Assembly: GCA_011947345.1 (NCBI GenBank) | Contig: JAAVTG010000912.1 | Span: 1 to 25,238, forward strand | DNA length: 25,238 nt | From: Phytophthora quininea | Taxonomy: Eukaryota; Oomycota; Peronosporomycetes; Peronosporales; Peronosporaceae | Direction of reading: 5' to 3' | Notes under the pieces: generated by a model | Database searches by the model: none | The model's input: only the letters and a program-made list of their open reading frames with translations | Told to the model about the DNA's origin: nothing | Shown here: in pieces, positions 1 to 8,143 of the stretch | How the letters are laid out: every line of letters begins with the position of its first letter | Numbering within the stretch: position 1 is the stretch's first letter | Program-made: the position numbers and the translations under genes

Positions 1-287
1 TTGACTCTCACCACCAGCGTATTTTGCAACCAGAGGCGACGGATTTCCACTGTGAGATGTTCTTGAGCCGTGATAAACTCCGCCACACTGCTCTGAACGT
101 CGTGGAAGGCGCTGGTGTGGATGTAGCGGACATTTTCTCGTCGTTGAGCACCAGAAAGCTGCGAGTCGAGTGGGAGCTTGTGCAGAGCGTCGATGGGATG
201 CAGATTCACCAGCAGCACGCGGTCGGCCGCGGCGGTTGCGCCCACACGACGAGCAACGCCAGCAGGAAGGTGAAGATCGCTTGACGC
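1..287 (-). CDS. 5' part of a secreted protein gene, frameshifted, running off the window
   Basis: The reverse strand has an ATG at 287-289 opening a short hydrophobic leader (MRQAIFTFLLALLVV), a typical signal peptide. In that frame translation stops after 27 residues. A neighbouring frame stays open from about position 245 to the window edge and reads like real protein (for example DRVLLVNLHPIDALHK, then SVAEFITAQEHLTVEIRR). Moving between the two frames around 241-247 would put a plausible signal-peptidase site just before DRVLL. I therefore infer one secreted or membrane protein with a one-base insertion, either a sequencing error or a real lesion. I do not recognise the family, and the C-terminal part lies outside the window. 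No splice-site pair near the break explains the shift. Confidence 0.4.
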
Positions 288-289
288 AT

Positions 290-1020
290 GATCCCGAAGG
301 GGTTCTTGAAGTCTCCGTTATGATGTGCAGCACACCAACTGCCAAGGCCTTCCGGACCGGGGACTTTGGGTCCCGAAGTCCTCCACCATAGCAAGAACTC
401 AAGAGAGCCCACCAACGCTGGGAACTCCCCTTCGGTCTAGTACAGTATTGCTAGAAGTACGAAACGCGCTGTCCTCGTGGACGCTTTCTAGAGTACGGTA
501 CTACCGGTCACGGATGGCTCCAATATCGAACTTCTGGCAGCTGAAATCGTGCGGTTGTCGAGGTAGCTAGCACCTCCTTCACGGGACCCGAACTGCCATC
601 TCCTCTGCCATCTCGCCACCAAACTGCTAAAGACCTGGCAGACAAAACTAGGCGACCGCCCGACTCGACCACGACTCGGTCAATCACTTGGACCCTGACG
701 CACATGCGCCACTGTCTATTATGCCCGTTCGCCCCATTTCCGCCCCCTTTTTCGAATCCCCGCAGTCGACCAGTTCGGCCACCAATCTTTCTTCTTTTTT
801 GCGGGCATACAATCGGCCAGTCTAAAATAACGTCCGGCACCCCCTCGAGCGCTTCTCGCGACCGCATTCTCCAACTCGCCCCAAGACCCGCAGAGCACGA
901 GCCCTCGCATTGACCTAATTGACCCACTCGACTTCGCAGAGGAAGGGAACAAAGAAGCCGCAGAGCAGACAGGACCAATTTTGGGGCCGCCCGGACCAGA
1001 CTGGACCATTCCCCGACGAG
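290..1020. other. intergenic region between divergent genes
   Basis: This stretch separates the leftward secreted-protein gene from the rightward membrane-protein gene and should carry both promoters. The last 350 bp is rich in C and T on the + strand, as is common in oomycete leader regions. The long minus-strand frame across 508-1152 is arginine-rich, has no recognisable domain and overlaps exon 1 of the real gene, so I treat it as chance. I see no RNA gene or repeat here. Confidence 0.4.
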
Positions 1021-2815
1021 ATGGCGTGGCTGGACCCCACGTCGACGCTGCAGTGCGCGAGCTGGGCGCTGCTGCCGGCCATGCTGCTGGAGGCGATCCT
1101 GGCCGGTGTCACGCTCTGGCGCACCTTCCACCAGCTGTACTGGAGCTCCCATCCGAGACGCATTTCCTGCATTTTGTACGTCGTCGAGAATGAAGTTCTT
1201 ATATTTTTTTACTGAAACTAATTATTATTTTGTATTTTTTCTTAGGTTTTGCTGCTGTCATGTGCTCTACGCCTGCTCTTTTGGCTCGGTATGTGCAATC
1301 CAGACTTGTTAGCGACCGGATTGGCGAGTTTGCTCTGGTCGAACTCGATGGTGCTGCTCTGCACTGCAGCGGGGATTTTCCAGTGGTCTTCTGCGGTCAC
1401 GGCCGGCCGCATCACAACGCAGGAACTGCACCGAACCAAGCGGGTGACGGTGCTGCATCCGTTGGTGGCTTTACACTCGGTGCATTTGGTCTGCTCCTTC
1501 GTCACAGGAGTGCACGTGATCGTGCACGGCTTGAACTCTCCGAATCAGATCCGAAACTACCCACACGACGCCTACAAGATGCTGCTAGTCTATCGGATCG
1601 TCGACGTCGTGACACTCACTTTTGACGCCGTGGTGGCATGCATTGTAGCAGTTCAGCTCCGGGAGAGGTTGCTGTCTGCGGCTATGGCCGACGACATGAA
1701 GAACAAGTCAGTGATTCAGATGACGCTGCTGATGGTCTTCCTCACGGCGTCCTTGACGCTGCAGATTGTCATGGACGTGCCGGTTCTAGTGTCCGGCGAT
1801 GAGGACTCATGGCCGACACTGAGCTTTGAGAGCTACTGCATCATCAAGTACTTCGTACCTGGCTTGGTCCTCAGTCTAGTATTCCTCTACATGATGCGAC
1901 GAGTGGAACAGCGAGAGCCCACGAGGATGCTAGTGCTGCCACAGTCCCAACTCGTCGAGTTTGTGGAGTGCTCGTCGCCCGACTGCGTGTGGTGCGCCCA
2001 CCACCGACGCTACCATTTAAACCAGAACAAATGGGACGTCTCGTTCATGACGACGTTCTCTCCACGGACCGTTGACTCGAGCTACCACTCGTCCACTCAC
2101 GCTGCCAATCTCTCGCAGAATTCGTGGTCTTCTGCCAGCACGCCGGAATTGGCGGCAACCAACGCGCACATGGCTCGCAATAGCCATCATCGACTTCATC
2201 AACCACCTCACGGACATTCTCCGTATCCTGCTCAGCCTCACGGGCTCTACGAGCCCCCAGACTCCCAAGGTAGGAGAGAAGCGCGCCACAGTTGAAACAC
2301 AAAGCGGGCTTTAAATTCTAAACTAGTCAATAAAAAATAGTTAATAAGCAGTTCTGAGGTGGGCAGTCAGTGTCGTTTCTTACGAGCTCAAGAGAGCACC
2401 AATTGGGAAGTTGTTGTTGAGCTTGTCTGGTGTGTTCGAAAGTTCCTGTCGTGCTATTCTTCCCACCGGACATCCCATGTCACGACGAAACGAGGTGAAT
2501 TGAAGAAAAGAACTGAGCACAAATGTACATACATCGCAGACACCGAGCTTCCGCTGGACAGAGGTGAAGAATCCTGAAGCTGATGACGAAATGACGATGT
2601 TCGACGGAGAAGATCCCGTAGCACTCGTTAAGGAGTCCACGTCTTCCGCATGTTGTTTTTGTTGATTATGAGCTCACGAGTGATTATGTGTTTATGTGCA
2701 GAGCCCCAGCAGCGCGTCGTATCGACTTGAGCCGTATTCAAGCGATGCCGCTTTAATGGAACGAGATAGCATGGCAACTAGCAGCACCTTTCTCGAAATT
2801 CCTTACGCAAGTTGA
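1021..2815 (+). CDS. seven-transmembrane protein, five exons (THH1/TOM1/TOM3- or GPCR-like)
   Basis: I join exons 1021-1179, 1246-2269, 2367-2494, 2540-2626 and 2702-2815 (1,512 nt, 503 aa). All introns are GT-AG, 45-97 bp, and phases agree throughout (0, 1, 0, 0). The first donor could also be at 1183. The protein has seven hydrophobic segments: about residues 9-32, 47-70, the stretch around LLWSNSMVLLCTAAGIF, LVALHSVHLVCSFVTG, YKMLLVYRIVDVV, IQMTLLMVFLTASL and FVPGLVLSLVFLYMM. A roughly 240-residue polar tail follows, with a C-x4-C-x2-C motif then serine-rich sequence. The last two exons are clearly coding (FRWTEVKNPEADDEM, then SYRLEPYSSDAALMERDS) and end at TGA 2813-2815. Topology suggests a plasma- or endomembrane protein. 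The THH1/TOM1 assignment rests on topology only; another 7TM family is possible. The short-intron exon chain is inferred, not proven. Confidence 0.72.
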
Positions 2816-3016
2816 TACTTCTGTGCTCCATCAGCCTACAGATCCAACACGGCGTTATAACCCGCTACTCGGCCATTTATTTCACTCCAACAAGTACCCG
2901 CACATTCTCAAATCCAAGAGCCCTTCGTCTTTCCGCTTGGAGAATTATGATGGGCCGCGCACTTGTTGCTTGTCGTGAATTGACAAAGATTGCTTATGTG
3001 CTGGCACAAGACTTCG

Positions 3017-3029
3017 CACTTCGCATTTT
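3017..3029 (+). promoter_or_regulatory. oomycete core promoter motif (Inr+FPR) of GIP copy 1
   Basis: CACTTCGCATTTT matches 12 of 13 positions of the last 13 bases of the published oomycete core promoter consensus (initiator plus flanking promoter region). It ends 41 bases before the ATG, a normal distance for transcription starts in Phytophthora. The same motif occurs at the matching place in the other three copies. Confidence 0.6.
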
Positions 3030-3070
3030 GCAACGCTCTGCGCAATACAACCACCGATCCGACTTCTCCT

Positions 3071-3859
3071 ATGAAGACTGTCTCCACCCTCGCCGTCGCT
3101 CTTGGACTTCTTGCCGGCACTGACGCCAACACTGAGCACGTAGAGCGTCGACTCGTTCTTGGCGGGTCGACCGTTCCCAGCGGCTCGAAGACGTACACGG
3201 TGGGAATTCGCCAGACACCCGAAGGAAACACCTTCTGTGGCGGGTCCCTCATCTCGCCCGACTACGTGCTCACGACTGCGCTGTGCACTACCTTCGGCTT
3301 TGACCTCAACTACGTGTCCGTGGGCACGCATTTCCTGAACGGAACCCACGACGGCGAGCAGATCAAGGTCGCGTCGGTGCAGAACCACACCGATTTCAAC
3401 ATCACCACCGTCGACTACGACTTTGCGTTGGTGAAGTTGGAGCGACCGAGTAAGTTCAAACCTGTGAAGCTCGCATCGGCCGACGGCTCGGATGCTATCC
3501 CGGGCGCTTGGGCGACCTTGATGGGGTGGGGCGAGACGACTGCAGACAACGGCATTAACGCATACGAGTTGCAGGGCGTCAACTTGGAGCTGTGGTCCAA
3601 CGACGACTGCTTGGCCATTAACTTGGCAGTTGCTAACACGTCGATGTGCGCTGGTGGCAACCCAGGCAAGGACTCGTGCACCGGCGACCAGGGTGGCCCT
3701 CTGATCCTGGAAAAGAAGACTGGAGATGCCGATGACATTTTGGTCGGCATGTCGAGCTGGGGCTACGATTGCGGCAAGTACCCGTCGGTCTACTCGCGCG
3801 TGTCGTACGCAGTCGAGTGGATCAACTCGATCATCAAGAGCTCGCCCACGCAAATGTAA
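3071..3859 (+). CDS. glucanase inhibitor protein-like, catalytically dead chymotrypsin-fold protein (copy 1, intact)
   Basis: This is a single-exon gene of 262 aa. Residues 1-19 form a signal peptide, followed by a dibasic site RR (26-27) and LVLGG in place of the usual IVGG of mature trypsins. The fold motifs are present: FCGGSLIS (55-62), GWG (152-154), CAGG (193-196), SWGYDCGKYPSVYSRV (229-244). Of the catalytic triad, His is replaced by Leu71 (LTTALC), Asp117 is kept, and Ser is replaced by Gln207 (GDQGGP). It should therefore bind but not cleave. Six of its seven cysteines can form three disulfides typical of the family; sequons include NGT 90, NHT 105, NIT 110 and NTS 189. In Phytophthora such proteins (GIPs) are secreted and inhibit plant endo-beta-1,3-glucanases; that role is inferred by family. 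The ATG at 3071 is chosen because it opens the signal peptide and follows a good core promoter. Confidence 0.9.
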   Translation: MKTVSTLAVALGLLAGTDANTEHVERRLVLGGSTVPSGSKTYTVGIRQTPEGNTFCGGSLISPDYVLTTALCTTFGFDLNYVSVGTHFLNGTHDGEQIKVASVQNHTDFNITTVDYDFALVKLERPSKFKPVKLASADGSDAIPGAWATLMGWGETTADNGINAYELQGVNLELWSNDDCLAINLAVANTSMCAGGNPGKDSCTGDQGGPLILEKKTGDADDILVGMSSWGYDCGKYPSVYSRVSYAVEWINSIIKSSPTQM

Positions 3860-4329
3860 TTTGCCAAATGTGGCAATGGTAGTCGACAAGTTGAACTCGA
3901 ACTTTTTGCCTTTAAACACTTTCGTTAATAGATGCAGTCATGCAGAAGCAAAACCTTTGTCGGCTATCGTACAGGCAAAGGAGACAAAGGAAGGTTTCAT
4001 TGAGAAACTCATTTACGTGAAAAGAGCAGGCCTTGACAACGCAAAGGACATACTTGCGTACGAAACTCGCCGGAATCACCTTTACGATGTCGATGCCGTA
4101 AACTTTGCACGCATCATTATTGCTGAAAGCTAGTTTTGGAAATGTGTGTTCCTTCTCCACGATAATATAAACACCACAACCAAAGTAAACCGATCATGGG
4201 CATGCTTCGTCCACTCGACCGATGACGCTTACTCTTCGATCATGTCTTGACTGTCATGAGCAGCAGGTACGCGTAAACTATGTACAAACAAGCAATGCTT
4301 TCGTAGACTGGTGGTGGTTCCTTGCTAGA
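3860..4329 (+). repeat. spacer between GIP copies 1 and 2, part of the inverted repeat
   Basis: This spacer follows the stop of copy 1 and leads to the core promoter of copy 2. It recurs reverse-complemented at 7673-8143. It has long open frames on both strands (for example + strand to 4133, ending FARIIIAES, and - strand 4160-3912), but neither has a recognisable domain. The differences between the two spacer copies include amino-acid changes and a one-base indel near 3955 (8047 on the right). I take it as intergenic DNA with the copy 1 terminator and copy 2 promoter. Confidence 0.6.
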
Positions 4330-4342
4330 CACTTCGCATTTT
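4330..4342 (+). promoter_or_regulatory. core promoter motif of GIP copy 2 (pseudogene)
   Basis: CACTTCGCATTTT is identical to the copy 1 motif and sits 47 bases before the position of the lost start codon. The promoter motif has been kept although the coding region is broken, so the locus could still be transcribed. Confidence 0.5.
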
Positions 4343-4389
4343 GCTCCGCACCGCGCACCTCGCACTACAACCCTCAAGCCAAGCTCCCC

Positions 4390-5171
4390 ATAAAACTGTC
4401 TCCACTCTCACCGTCGCTCTTGGACTTCTTGCCGGCACTGACGCCAACACTGAGCACGTAGAGCGTCGACTCGTTCTTGGCGGGTCGACCGTTCCCAGCG
4501 GCTCGAAGACGTACACGGTGGGAATTCGCCAGACACCCGAAGGAAACACCTTCTGTGGCGGGTCCCTCATCTCGCCCGACTACGTGCTCACGACTGCGCT
4601 GTGCACTACCTTCGGCTTTGACCTCAACTACGTGTCCGTGGGCACGCATTTCCTGAACGGGACCCACGACGGCGAGCAGATCAAGGTCGCGTCGGTGCAG
4701 AACCACACCGATTTCAACATCACCACCGTCGACTACGACTTTGCGTTGGTGAAGTTGGAGCGACCGAGTAAGTTCAAACCTGTGAAGCTCGCGTCAGCTG
4801 GCGGCTCCAATATCATTCCGGGGGAGTGGGCAACCGTGATGGGGTGGGGTGAAATCTCCAATGCTGACAATTCACCCTTCTCGTACGAACTGCAAGGCGT
4901 CAAGTTGCAGTTGTGGGCTAACGAAAAGTGTTTGGCCATTGGCATGCCGATTGCCCCCTGTTCGGTGTGCGCCGGTGGCGCAAGGATTCGTGCACGGGTA
5001 ACCATGGAGATCCTTTGATTTTGGAGAAGAAGGCTGGAGATGCCGACGATGTTCTCGTTGGGGTTTCGAGCTGGGGCTGATTGCGGCAAGTACCCGTCGG
5101 TCTACTCGCGGGTGTCCTACGCGATCAAGTGGATCAACTCGGTGATCAAGAGCTCTCCTTTGCAGAAGTAG
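4390..5171 (+). pseudogene. GIP-like copy 2, start codon lost and two frameshifts
   Basis: This copy is homologous to copy 1 along its whole length. The start codon reads ATA (4390-4392) and the next codon has lost one base. The body is open to about 4979, where roughly seven bases are missing before the active-site region. This shifts frame and leads to a stop at 5016-5018. A second deletion of two bases near 5078 breaks the frame again inside the conserved SWG-Y-D-C-G motif. The stop corresponding to that of copy 1 is TAG 5169-5171. Up to 4792 it is almost identical to copies 1 and 3; beyond that it is a diverged paralogue (SAGGSNIIPGEWATVMGWGE). At the active-site Ser position the sequence reads GNHGDP, so even the ancestor of this copy lacked a nucleophile. 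I do not see a usable start, so I call it a pseudogene. Confidence 0.82.
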
Positions 5172-5310
5172 ATGGCGATAAATTCTTGCGTACAGAGCGA
5201 ATGAAAACTCCATCTTCCACGGCATCACTCGTATAAATTTACTTGTCGTTTATCTTTTGTTGGACAGTATGTGCTATATAGTCGTCTGCCGAACAAAAAC
5301 TATTTGTTTT

Positions 5311-6539
5311 CTAGGGCACATTGAGTTTGTACGACTTTTTGAAGGCGATCGGATGCGCCTCGAGCGCGTGGTCGACATTGGTGAAGCGGTGGCCGTAGCG
5401 ACAGCACCACTTGACAGTCTTACGCAGCCCATCACGCCACGGCACCTGCTCCGTCCAGCCCAGACAACGGATCTTGGTCGCGTCGATGGTGTACCGATGG
5501 TCGTTGAACGGCCGGTCCTCCACGTGGGTGATCATCTTGGCCTTCTCTGCTCCGACGAGTTCGGGTTTCATGACCTCCAGCAAGTCCATGGCCACCTCTT
5601 TATTGGACAGTTCGTTCTCCCCGCCGATGTTGTAGACCTCGCCGACTTTTCCTTGATGGAGAATGAGGTCGAACGCAGCCACAACGTCCGAGATGTAGAG
5701 GTAGTTGCGTGTGTGCATGCCGTCGCCGTGGATCGTCACGGGTCGGTCACGCAGAATTTGGTTGATGAACTTTGGGATGAGTTTCTCCGGGTATTGGTGG
5801 GGTCCGTAGACGTTATTGCTGCGTGTGATGATGGTAGGGAGACCGAACGAGCGGTGGTAGGTCTTAACGAGGAACTCGGCGCCCGCTTTGGTGGCTGCGT
5901 ATGGGTTGGTGGGTTCCAGGACATGATCTTCCGTCATGGGAGCCGAGTCTGGCTGGCCTTCTCCGTAGACCTCGTCCGTGCTCACATGGACAAACTTTTG
6001 ACCCCATGCAGCCTCGCTGCCTCTAGCAGCACGTGGGTGCCCAAAATGTTGGTGGTGCTGAACTGGATCGAGTTGCCGAAGGAATTGTCCACGTGGCTCT
6101 GGGCCGCAAAGTGCATGATGGTGTCGATCTTCTCCGTCTTGAGCACGTAGCCCACCAAGTCTGCACTGGTGATACTGCCGTGGATGAACTTGTAGTTGGT
6201 AGGGAGCGTTTTAAGGTACTCGTCACTCAGGTCGTCGTCTCCTGGCTCGCAGAAGCTGCCTCGGAGACGTTCGCAGACTTCGTCCTCCTCTTCACTCTCG
6301 GACTTTCGCTGCTCTTCGGCTTCACTGCCACATGAACTGATGGCCGAGTGCACGTTACGCACGCAGGAGCAGTAGTCGAGCGAGTCCAAGTTGACGATGT
6401 AGTATTGAGGGTAGCGCTGCACCAAGTGGATGACCACATGCGACCCGATGAAGCCCGCGCCGCCAGTCACGAGGATGCGGCGCGTGAAGAGCGGACTGGT
6501 GGTGGAAGACGCTGCTGGCGTCTCGGTAGTCGAGGCCAT
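5311..6539 (-). CDS. dTDP-/UDP-glucose 4,6-dehydratase (RmlB-type SDR), with a one-base frameshift
   Basis: This is a short-chain dehydrogenase of the nucleotide-sugar 4,6-dehydratase type, which uses NAD+ to make the 4-keto-6-deoxy sugar on the way to rhamnose-type sugars; it acts in the cytosol. Visible motifs are TGGAGFIGSH (residues 25-34, NAD binding), HFAAQSHVD, STDEVYG, the catalytic YAATK, and RSNNVYGPHQYPEKLIPKFI. The ATG at 6537-6539 gives an N-terminal start before the Rossmann fold. The stop is 5311-5313. About 410 aa in all, longer than the usual 330-360 because of an acidic insert. The frame breaks at T4 (5996-5999; A4 on the coding strand): the first part runs out just after this point and the second resumes at STDEVYG. 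A single lost base in a homopolymer explains this, so it may be a sequencing error or a young lesion. It is the only non-GIP gene in the loop of the inverted repeat. Confidence 0.87.
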
Positions 6540-6951
6540 CGCTGCTTGGAGAGAGATTGCAGACTGACGTACGAGCGGGCCGTGTCTACTGCTCCGTGGG
6601 GGTCATCAAGACGTGGTTGTTGAATGTGGTCGAGTCACAAGGCGGTCTTGTTAAAGTGATGTGTATCTTGAATAAATTAACATGTAGCCTGAAATTAGTA
6701 TGAAAATGGGTGAATATTATGAATTGAATAAGTTGACGAACAGAAACAAGTAAACATCACCAACCTGAAGTTCCGTGGAATGCTGATCACATGGCGAAGG
6801 GCTGTAGCATGCGGAGTGCGGCAATGACCAGTGCTTTATACTTTGCAGGCCGTACGAGGGCCGAAACAACATCAAGTTTTGCGCGTCATGACAAGCGGTG
6901 TTTACACGACAAACGGCGAGTATCCATCTAATGACTCTCTTCGTGCAGTCC
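6540..6951. other. intergenic, dehydratase promoter and truncated end of GIP copy 3
   Basis: Immediately upstream of the dehydratase ATG, minus-strand 6566-6554 reads CAGTCTGCAATCT, matching 11 of 13 positions of the oomycete initiator-plus-flanking consensus. The rest is AT-rich without a convincing gene. GIP copy 3 runs toward this segment and loses homology at about 6952. Confidence 0.4.
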
Positions 6952-7612
6952 CACATCGTCGGCGTCTCCAGCCTCCTTCTGCAGGATCAGAGACCCACCC
7001 TGGTCACCCGTGCACGAATCCTTGCCCGGAAATCCTCCAGCGCACACCGACGTGTTGCCTACGCCCATGCCCCTAGCCCAGCAGTCGGCGTTGGCCCGTG
7101 CAAGTCCACCCCTTGCAGTTCGTACGAGAAGGCTCCGTTTTCATCGGTGGTTGCACCCCACCCCATCAAGGTCGCCCAAGCGCCCGGGATAGCATCCGAG
7201 CCGTCGGCCGATGCGAGCTTCACAGGTTTGAACTTACTCGGTCTCTCCAACTTCACCAACGCAAAGTCGTAGTCGACGGTGGTGATGTTGAAATCGGTGT
7301 GGTTCTGCACCGACGCGACCTTGATCTGCTCGCCGTCGTGGGTCCCGTTCAGGAAATGCGTGCCCACGGACACGTAGTTGAGGTCAAAGCCGAAGGTAGT
7401 GCACAGCGCAGTCGTGAGCACGTAGTCGGGCGAGATGAGGGACCCGCCACAGAAGGTGTTTCCTTCGGGTGTCTGGCGAATTCCCACCGTGTACGTCTTC
7501 GAGCTGGGAACGGTCGACCCGCCAAGAACGAGTCGACGCTCTACGTGCTCAGTGTTGGCGTCAGTGCCGGCAAGAAGTCCAAGAGCGACGGTGAGAGTGG
7601 AGACAGTTTTAT
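6952..7612 (-). pseudogene. GIP-like copy 3, no start codon, frameshift, 3' truncated
   Basis: This is the inverted partner of copy 2. It shares the ATA in place of ATG (7612-7610) and the same lost base after it, so the start had been lost before the duplication. It also lacks one codon in the VPSGSK segment. It is open from there to about 7100, where a four-base deletion after the GVDL segment shifts frame; the stop is at 7059-7061. In the next frame family sequence continues (NTSVCAGGFPGKDSCTGDQG) to about 6952, then homology ends abruptly, so the last 40 or so residues with the SWG motif are missing. Between 7212 and about 7155 it matches copies 1 and 4 rather than copy 2, a sign of gene conversion. 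The nucleophile position is again Gln. Confidence 0.82.
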
Positions 7613-7659
7613 GGGGAGCTTGGCTTGAGGGTTGTAGTGCGAGGTGCGCGGTGCGGAGC

Positions 7660-7672
7660 AAAATGCGAAGTG
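7660..7672 (-). promoter_or_regulatory. core promoter motif of GIP copy 3 (pseudogene)
   Basis: On the minus strand this reads CACTTCGCATTTT, identical to copies 1 and 2, 47 bases before the lost start position. It indicates that promoter and body were duplicated together. Confidence 0.5.
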
Positions 7673-8143
7673 TCTAGCAAGGAACCACCACCAGTCTACG
7701 AAAGCATTGCTTGTTTGTACATAGTTTACGCGTACCTGCTGCTCATGACAGTCAAGACATGATCGAAGAGTAAGCGTCATCGGTCGAGTGGACGAAGCAT
7801 GCCCATGATCGGTTTACTTTGGTTGTGGTGTTTATATTATCGTGGAGAAGGAACACACATTTCCAAAACTAGCTTACAGCAATAATGATGCGTGCAAAGT
7901 TTACGGCATCGACATCGTAAAGGTGATTCCGGCGAGTTTCGTACGCAAGTATGTCCTTTGCGTTGTCAAGGCCTGCGCTTTTCACGTAAATGAGTTTCTC
8001 AATGAAACCTTCCTTTGTCTCCTTTGCCTGTACGATAGCCGACAAAAGGTTTTGCTTCTGCATGACTGCATCTATTAACGAAAGTGTTTAAAGGCAAAAA
8101 GTTCGAGTTCAACTTGTCGACTACCATTGCCACATTTGGCAAA
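7673..8143 (-). repeat. spacer between GIP copies 3 and 4 (inverted copy of 3860-4329)
   Basis: This matches the left spacer in reverse complement with only a few differences, including one extra A in the run near 8047 and two amino-acid-changing substitutions if its open frame is read. I see no gene in it. It holds the likely terminator of copy 4 and promoter of copy 3. Confidence 0.6.

Larger units (their letters stand above)
3045..4792 (+). repeat. left arm of a long inverted repeat
   Basis: This 1,748-base arm runs from just upstream of GIP copy 1, through the copy 1-copy 2 spacer, to the middle of copy 2. The reverse complement of 7213-8951 matches it almost base for base, with scattered substitutions and small indels (net nine bases shorter on the right). 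Outside the arm the promoter regions of copies 1 and 4 are only loosely similar. The inner edge is sharp: at 4793 copy 2 departs from the other three copies. Confidence 0.88.

Noticed and set aside
508..1152. 214-aa minus-strand open frame
   Set aside because: It is Arg-rich with low complexity, has no domain, and overlaps exon 1 of a better-supported gene.
1176..1181. stronger-looking donor GTACGT for intron 1 of the membrane-protein gene
   Set aside because: It would put exon 2 in the wrong frame with the only good acceptor. The donors at 1180 or 1183 keep frame.
2380..2640. 86-aa minus-strand frame
   Set aside because: The plus strand over the same bases gives phase-consistent exons of the membrane-protein gene.
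2945..3919. 324-aa minus-strand open frame across GIP copy 1
   Set aside because: It is a mirror frame of a GC-rich gene. It recurs in fragments over the other copies simply because the DNA is duplicated.
5257..6150. 297-aa plus-strand open frame
   Set aside because: It is the antisense shadow of the dehydratase, whose motifs are unmistakable on the minus strand.
7098..7628. plus-strand frame over GIP copy 3
   Set aside because: It is the shadow of the minus-strand pseudogene.
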